This document shows, piece by piece, positions 51,001 through 60,000 of a stretch of DNA of 64,000 nt. The notes under the pieces are model-generated. The model ran no database searches and was not told where the DNA came from. It saw nothing but the letters and a program-made list of their open reading frames with translations. This DNA comes from Mactra quadrangularis. Taxonomy: Eukaryota; Mollusca; Bivalvia; Venerida; Mactridae. The stretch is taken from assembly GCA_025267735.1 (NCBI GenBank), contig CM046303.1, positions 45,211,380-45,275,379 on the forward strand, read 5' to 3'. Position 1 is the first letter of the stretch. Each line of letters starts with the position of its first letter. The translations under genes and the position numbers were made by a program.

Positions 51001-54000
51001 TGGAATCATTATAGAATATGTAACTATAGCAAATGAATAATGCTGTAATTGTACTTCAATGCTTTTTAGCCTTTTTTATAGCAATGTAGTAAAGAGTCTG
51101 CTTATTACTCAAAGAGGTGGTGGGTTCTAATCTCAGTGTACAATTTTTCACTAATTGAGTAGGTCAAAAATACACATACCACAGGTGGTAATATAGAGAC
51201 TCCATTAAATTTGATCAGTGACATAAACTGTAATGTTGAAGTATCTAACATAGGCTGTCCCTCTTTATCTAAGGCTCGACTTCTTGTCTCAAAATATTCC
51301 AACAAATCAGCCATGTCTGGAGCCTGAAATAGAAGCAAATACAGACATACAAACAATGCACAAATAATACAAGTTTAAAACAGTTTAAAATGAAATTTTC
51401 AATACTTCCACATAATTCTAGTTACACAATATAATATGACATATACTAAATGCTTATCAGACTAGTTATTACCACCAACAATATGAAGAAAAAGAGTCCA
51501 AAAAATCAAAACAACCCAACTATCAGTGGTGCTTTTCACAAAAATTCTTACGAAAAAAATCTTTGCAAGTCAAAAGCAAGAAACATTATTAATACTTTCA
51601 TTTTTTTGACTTATCAATTCCAAGTATTGTAGAATTGTGTAGAATGCTGTATACCTTTTGAATATCATATCATAGTTATGTTTATTATCCATCTGACTTT
51701 GAACTGCAAATTATATGAAATTGACTTACAATAACATTTTTCGTAAGAATTTTTGTGAAAAGGAGCACAGTTTTAGCAATTAGACAATAATCACAAGTCT
51801 CATACAGGTAACATGTGACTTCTACTGTAACACAATAAAACTACAACAACAAGAATTTTAAAAAATTATCATAAAATTAATAATATTTGACCACTTTGGT
51901 CAGTAACCTGTCAATGACCTACTATACCACTGTTCTATATATAACTTCTTTGATTCAACCAAACATGTCCCACATTATGTCCAAAACATTAACACCATAC
52001 TAGGTCACATAACATTATTCATTTGAACGACTTAAATTTCTGCTGTGAAAGCCAACCCTTGCTTAGATATCACAGAGCATATTTTACTTAAAATGCAGCT
52101 TCAGACAGCAACTCTTAGAATCGAAATTAAAATTGTGCACTAATTAGATGCATTCAACAAAGCCTAAGAAAATAATCTAAAACATTTAACTACCTGCTAT
52201 AGAACTGAGAAAACCTTTCATCTGAATAAATACCCGGAAAAAGTCAATCTAGACTATGAATTTGTTACTTAGTCATCTACTGAATAATCCATAAACGGTC
52301 TTACTGAATTCAATTAACACCGATAACCAAAAAATCGTTCTTAAATTTTGAACACAGCACTAACCAAAATTTCAAACTGGATGCAGTTATAATAAAAAAC
52401 TTCATCAAACAATATGCACACATTCTGAATCAAAACAGGACTAAAACAAGTCAAGTATTAAAAGTTGAAACAACAGTGAATACAGCAATGAAGAAACACG
52501 ACCAGCTGATTAACAACAATGATATATTTAATTATTCATAGAAACAGCTGCTAACATCTCATATATAGAAGTATCTTACACACTAATTAAATAAAGCATC
52601 CTGGAAGTAGCAATATTTCTATATCACATCAATCAATATCAATGGAAATGGAGAGCCTTGTACATCCAGGATTGTATTGAACATTGAAGAGCCCCAATAC
52701 CAAGGGCTGAACGAAATACTATTGTAACTCCAATTAAAAATAGAGTCACTTAGTGTTTTGTTCAGCCCTTGAATTACAACAAGGACTGTATTAAAGATTG
52801 GAGAGCCACTGTACAGCGACAAATGTATTGAACATTGAGATATCATTTGTATTATATTACATTTTATATTGTTATTCTATAGCTAGATTTTTAAATCTTA
52901 TTACAGCCACTGTAACACATGTTCTATGCAAACATTAACAAATGAAAATCTAGATTTTATACATTTCTGAGCTCTGAGCAACAAAAATAAGTGAAAGATG
53001 TACATGTAACAAACATAGTTTGATATAAGTTAAGAAGTTTAAAGTAAATGTATTATATGTATGCTTACATACTTTTTCATTTGTTGGCTAGGCTTGCATG
53101 AAATCATTTATCTATCATAACCAAATGAGGTCAATTGTTTGTTTGTTTGGGTTTTACGGGGCACCAACACAAGGTCATATTGCGCCGAAAGCAATTAAAG
53201 ATACAATTAATTCAATCAATATAGTAATGATTTAAAGTCCTATATTTTATCATATATATTCATTTCCTTCAAATACTTAAGTATCGCATATGATGGTACC
53301 GACTCAAAAAATGAGGTCAATCTAATTCTAATGAAGCATTGCCTCTGATACTATACATCAATCAGCCCAAGTTTAATCAAAGTATTGAAATACAGAAAGA
53401 CTTTCGTGCTCATTGAAACCTAACAAATCCATACTAATGACTACTTTTTACACATTAGATTCAAGTACCAATGGAGCAACGCAAAAATGCAGGGAAGTGT
53501 TTATTCTATCCTGTATTACTGGCAAATATTAGAAAGATTTTAATTTCCTCTTCTTGCCTCTTCCACGCGCTTATCAATATAAGTAAACACCTGTCACTGA
53601 ATAGGGAAATAAAGACAAGACAGATGACAGAACTACTTTTATCGCCTAGAAATTGACTGCATAGTAAATCAGAGACACATGTATCACTCCACAGGTTAAA
53701 CTGGTACGGCATTTTAGACAATAGTTTTCGTTTTGTGGCATAACGTAAGCCTTTCGGCGAAATCGCTTAAAGTCTAAAAACTTAAAAGCAGTTACCACTG
53801 AAAGTTACCCTTCCATCAATCTTTCCAAATGTCCAAAAATCAAGATCTTTTAACATCAATGATATAGAAACAGAAAAAAAATATAAAGAAAAATACATTC
53901 ATAGTGAAATATCAAACTATTCAAAATTCTGCAGGACTCAACTTTATTTTTAACTACGTTTCCCAAAGACAGGCAGCTGTATGTTTTATTTGCCCTAATC

Positions 54001-57000
54001 AAAGGTTTATTAGCAGTAACAAGTTGCCAGAACCTTTAATGTAGGTCCTCAGGGCCAATTGACCTTTAATGTCAAACTTGTCCTAAAATTAAATCATGAT
54101 TTCCACCACTGCTTTTAAATGGGAAAAGAATAAGTTAAAAAATATCATGAGCTTTAGGACCAATCAAAAAAATTATCACCCATGCTTTTTAATTCAACAT
54201 TTAATAATATTATAATATATACCAATAAATTGTCACCCTAACACTAATACATGTATATATAAACAGATATCAAATAACTTGAACTAATTGATTGATGACC
54301 TTCTTAATTATGAGTTTACAGTACCCACCAAAAGTTTGGACACATATTCACTTTGTTAGCCAACTACATAGGTTTTATCAAAATTTTGATTACCATTTAT
54401 TTTGAAATGCTTTTTAGTTATGCTAATATTTTTTGTTATGGTACTATTTGATATTCAGACTACCAAAATAGCTTAATATCTTTGTTATAGGAAAGAATAA
54501 CGTTGACTTTGGTTTCGGAGGCTTTGGGATATCAGATACTGAATCTTATAGATGTGATGTATTTAAGAAATTTGATTCCATTTAATCATCAACCATATTC
54601 GTAATTACATTGAAAATGATGTTTCCTACCAAAATCAATGAAATTTAAAACTTTATTGAATTTTCTTTGTCTCCAAACTTTTGGTGGGTACTGTATTTTA
54701 TTGAATCAATGGGTCAGTGCATAACTACTCTACAACCTTCTTTAATTACATGTAGATAGACTAGTTTTGCATGGTCTCATAAATATCAATAAGTGAGTCA
54801 ATTGAAACCATGGATGACAAGTCATAAACATGTATACTATAAACCACAACATGAACTATGAATAATAACATTGAATATTTTTTTACTGTCATAAATATGA
54901 AGCTTTCCATCACTGGATTTTGATTTGGCAAAAGTACAAAAATACAACTCATTCCATACTAGTTCCACCCAGTCAGTGCTTATGTTTTAATGTAACATTA
55001 ACAATTATGCTAACATTGAACTGTGTGTTTTGGCCTTAATTCTGAATAGTTATATAAAACAAATTTAAGGTTTAGCTACATGGGTGTTCTCTCATTTCCT
55101 TTGGAAGGCACATTGAAACATTATTAAGTTCTAAAGTAATAGTCAACCAAAATTGATAATGTGAGAGTATACTGCAAGGTCCACTAAATCTGTTAGATAT
55201 TACAATGGGATTTCCCCATGTTTAGTACCAATGGGCTGACTTGATTTGCCCGGGCGGCTTACGAACCGGTGTAAGCCGATAGGCTCGCCCCGGTGTGACA
55301 TATGAATCAAGCGATCCGGCTAACTAATTACTGTTGCAGACGGTCGCATTTCAAGCAGTGTGTGTAAATAAACACATATCAGTAGTTAAAATTATAAATT
55401 CGTGTCTGGCGAGTAAAATGTGTACTTGTAATATAACTCTTACACAAATTACGCGTAAGAGAGGTTTATTGAACACATCAATTAGTATTTTGTCCATAAT
55501 CGTAGTAATTTTTTATAATAATGGTTTCTCCTGTATCTATTTATAGCCATATTTGTCACACGCTCGCCGCTAGCCGCTCTAACCAAACCGGCGCATTCGG
55601 CGTGCGCCGGTTGTTGACCCGGCTCAATCTCGGAGCAAATAAAGCGAATCGCCGGTAGCCGTTTCTGAATCGGCGTACGCCAGTTTAAGCCGCCCGGGCA
55701 AATCAAGTCGGCCTAGTCTGTAGCAAATCCTTATTTCAATCCATTGAAAATGCACAATTAAAAGGATAACTACTACTGTAATTAAAGTTGTCTGCATTGC
55801 GCTATAACAGACACACACAATGCTGTTAGTGTAAATGTGGTTTACCTGATCTGGTTTAGTAATAGCATTTTAATGATCAGTAAATGTTAAGGAAATTTTC
55901 CTTGCACTGCTTTTATTTTGTTGTATTATTCTGTGTTGATATACTTTACCAAACAAAACCCCATGTCCCGATAGTGCTATAAGCGCTTTGATCAAGAGCA
56001 TTATATTTAGCATGAACATTATTTAGTATTTCTGTAACAAACTTGTAGTAGAAAACATTGAAATAAATGCTGATATGTACATTGTTTGAATGAATAAAAT
56101 AGAAGTAAAAGAGAAAATAGAGGACTCACTTTAAGTCTCCTATGACGGAATGTAATTCTGGGTCCATCATTATTCCCCATCATTCTTTACTTCACAATAC
56201 AACTTAATTCATGTTATTAACATTCATCAAGATTTAAACAAATAATAGCTCCATACATGTATAAGTAAGTTCAATATTCAATATTCAATTTAATTCAACA
56301 GAATAGAATAATGTCATTTCATGAAATGAACAAAGTTTCCGTACTTCAAATTTAATTGAAATTTAATGAACATAAAAATGCATAATATATTGAGTCCTTT
56401 TATGCTTAAAATAGACCATTCAGAAAATGTATGTGATACTAAACAGGCACTCCATAAAACATTTAATTCCATGCTAGTTTATTCACACTACATTTTTTTC
56501 CTATTTAAAAACTAATGTCAATTAAGAACTAATGAAAAAAGTCAATATCAAAGTTCATTTTTGTCTGCAGCACTATCAAAATTAAAATGAACATAACTCA
56601 TAAAACTTGATCATTAAGTTCCAAGGAGAAATTCCTCAACATAGCACAACAAATCTATTGAAACAAAACAAAACAAATCGTTAGTTCCTTGATGACAAAA
56701 AAAGGGAGGGACAATTATTCAACGACCTTAGAAGGAAGCACAAAATGTTTAACGAGCTATGATTATTGATAATACCTTTGTAGTATTGTTTTAAATTAAC
56801 TTTCAAGACCTTTACTACGTCATATACTAGTCACAGCTGTGGCATTAAGTTCAATAGACAAATACAAAGGCTTGTTGTCACTGAAATAACTAATCATATG
56901 CCAATAACAGACATGTTTACATACAAACATATTGTAAACATTAAATCATATGTTACCCTGAAGTAAATATTAATTTCTGACCTTTTTTTACTGTGTTTGT

Positions 57001-60000
57001 AATATATCAATAGTACATGTACACTAGTCTATATAAGGCTGCTGCGAATATCCGAGTACTAGGATATTCGCGATCTCGACCAGAAAATCGGGTACGAATA
57101 TTCATCACGTCCGAAATTGGCGGATCGCAATCTATTTTTGGAAAAAAAATGAAAGAAAATTTTTAGCTTAATTATCATTGAAAACGAGCCGACAACTTAT
57201 GAAAATTTTAATTTATATACTGAATTATCTTGGGTCAAAATTTCGATTGATACACATTTAAACAAAATGTTATCCCTGAAAATGCCTAGATAAAACGTCT
57301 GGAAATAGAAATGTTTGGAGTACATGGTTTTCCATGTAGTAAAAGCTTCTGAAATTCTTCACTTATTTTTGTTATAACATGAATTCCTGTATGCTTCTAC
57401 ATTAACAAGTGATTCGTGGTTCGATTCGTGAATCGCTACACTTGAATCGTGGTTCGATTCAGATCGCCACTAGCTCAACGATCCACAGCCCTAAGTCTAT
57501 ACCTTGAAACAAAGACAAAAACACCTCATATATATATTAGATAAACAGTTATTTTTTCACTATTTATTAAAGATTCAAAATGGTAAAATTTTCTGTTCAG
57601 CCACAATGCTCTATAATTAGTGCTACTCTTGTATCACCTAATGGCACATTAATTGGTTACTATAATCATATGATATTTATAATAACATGCAAGATGAGCT
57701 TTGTCCAAGGCAAGATATTCAAAAAGAAGAAAAACTCAAGTGTCATAACTTATAAATACATGTGTACTTATGATGTGAATATAGCAACAATTTAAGAAAC
57801 CCAAATGAAGCAACATTTTGATAATAAAATTTTGAAAACTATTATGTCATTACTAAAGAAAGTGTACCAGAACAAAAGAAAAACTGAAGTTTTCTCATGT
57901 ATTATGGATAAGTTTATATAAATGACAGAAAAAACAAGTAAATCTGTGAGCTAATGCTCACTAGTGATACCTCCGCTGTGAGAAATATGACTATCATAAT
58001 GTAACTTTCATTTAACGAAATCTAAAAATATGCGACAAACGGGAAGTAGATGAGCAAGGAGCATGAAATCGCTTTACACCACATGGGACTATGGGATGAA
58101 GCAATATGCAAAGTATTAGGCTGCTGCATGTTATAGTTGCTGAGAAAACTGCGACGGAAATTTTGTAATGGACGGACGGACGCACGCACGGACAAGGGTA
58201 AAACAGTATACCCCTCTCTTCTTCGAAGCGGGGGTATAATAAGATTTTAAAATGAACTTCAACTAAACTTGAAGGTAGGTAAACACATAAGACTCTTTGT
58301 CAACTATTAGTCAACAAGATATCAAAATTCAATTTTTAAATAGATTGAGATCAATAAAAATGGTATCCTTTACATACATTTATATATAAAGCCATTGAAA
58401 TGTTTTTTGGATTAATTCCAATTAATTTGTTTAAGTAAAAAACAAAATTTACTTGTATTATGTTCAACATAATATCAACCTGACAGGCAGAATAATAGTT
58501 TTACATATATTATGAAAAAATCAATAGATGCATTTAAAAGTAAATTGTCATACACAACAAAAATGACAATGAAGTTATTAAAGTTTATTGACGGCTTATA
58601 ACAGTTGTAGAAATCAATTACAATAAAAGAATTATTGAATCAAGTCAATCTACAATAAATTTTATTATGGCTCTGGCTATATAGTATATTGGAATAGATA
58701 TTAAATAGTTTGATTTTATGTAATGTTATGGATTTTCCCACATTTAAATAAGTATTACCTTAGTCCTGCATGATGTTACCAAATTAATACTATACAAATA
58801 CAACATATACTATTTACTAGAAAGAAATTAAGAACTTGTGTACATGTATTTAAAACTTAAACAAGGGTGGGCCATACTTACTTTCACAGAGTTAGAGCAT
58901 GAAATTATTTCTATGGTCATTTTCTCTCCTACAACTGTTTCAAACATGTTGGGCATATTAAGTTATGAAGCGGACACACTTTATCTCCTTTCATCAACAG
59001 TGACCTTGACCCGAATGACCCAAAACAACAATCCCAAGCTAAGTCTTCACAAGACCTACCAGCATACCAAATTTGGTAACAATAGCTCATTTCTAACTAA
59101 AGTTATGAAGCGGAAACACTTTTCCTCCTTCCAACAACAGTGACCTTGACCTTTACCCATTTGACCCTAAAACAATCCCAAGCTAGGTCTTCACCTACCA
59201 ACATACCAAATTTGGTAAAATTAGCTCATTTCTGACTAAAGTTATGGAGCAGAAACCAATTGTTGACACCGCCCGCCCACCAACATTTGGCAATCTCATA
59301 ACCAGATTCTTCTTTCGGAAAACCTGGTTAAAACAGTTGTAGTGCCAGTAAGACAACATTATCTGACTAGAAATCATTCTGTTATCATAATCAACTGTGA
59401 TGATCAAATTGCCAAGAGATATTTTACAAAATTTAATTTAGCAGAGGTCACAGTTACTCACAAGAAAATGGAACTATTAGTAATCTATTATTTTTAATTT
59501 GGATACAAAATTTGTCAGTAATGATTTATCAAACTCTAAGGCCATTCAATACAATTTAGCAGTGGCACTGTGACCACAATCATTTACCTTTGCACATATC
59601 ATCATCATCATCATCATCCGGTTTATTTTAAACAGGCCGTTGATTATTCCTTGGTAAGGGTGAGGCCTGTGTGTCTGGTCTTGAACATAGCATGATTAAA
59701 ATGAAAATTGAATAATGTTAGGATAAAAAAAAGCAATACCACTTTATCACTTTTTCATAGTTTGATTGCATGTCCTTTTAACAGTCTTTATTTATCCAAT
59801 TCAAACCTGCTTTAGAACTGCCAAAAATAAATCAAAAAGTTAAATAAATACAATTCCAACGAACTGAACAACCACCACTTCACCAGAGTTAATCCTAATC
59901 TAACAACTAGAATACATGTTTCATCAAAGAAGCATGTCACCAAATACACTCACCAAGGAATTATGACTAGAGACACACTGTAACTAAAACACATCTTAAG

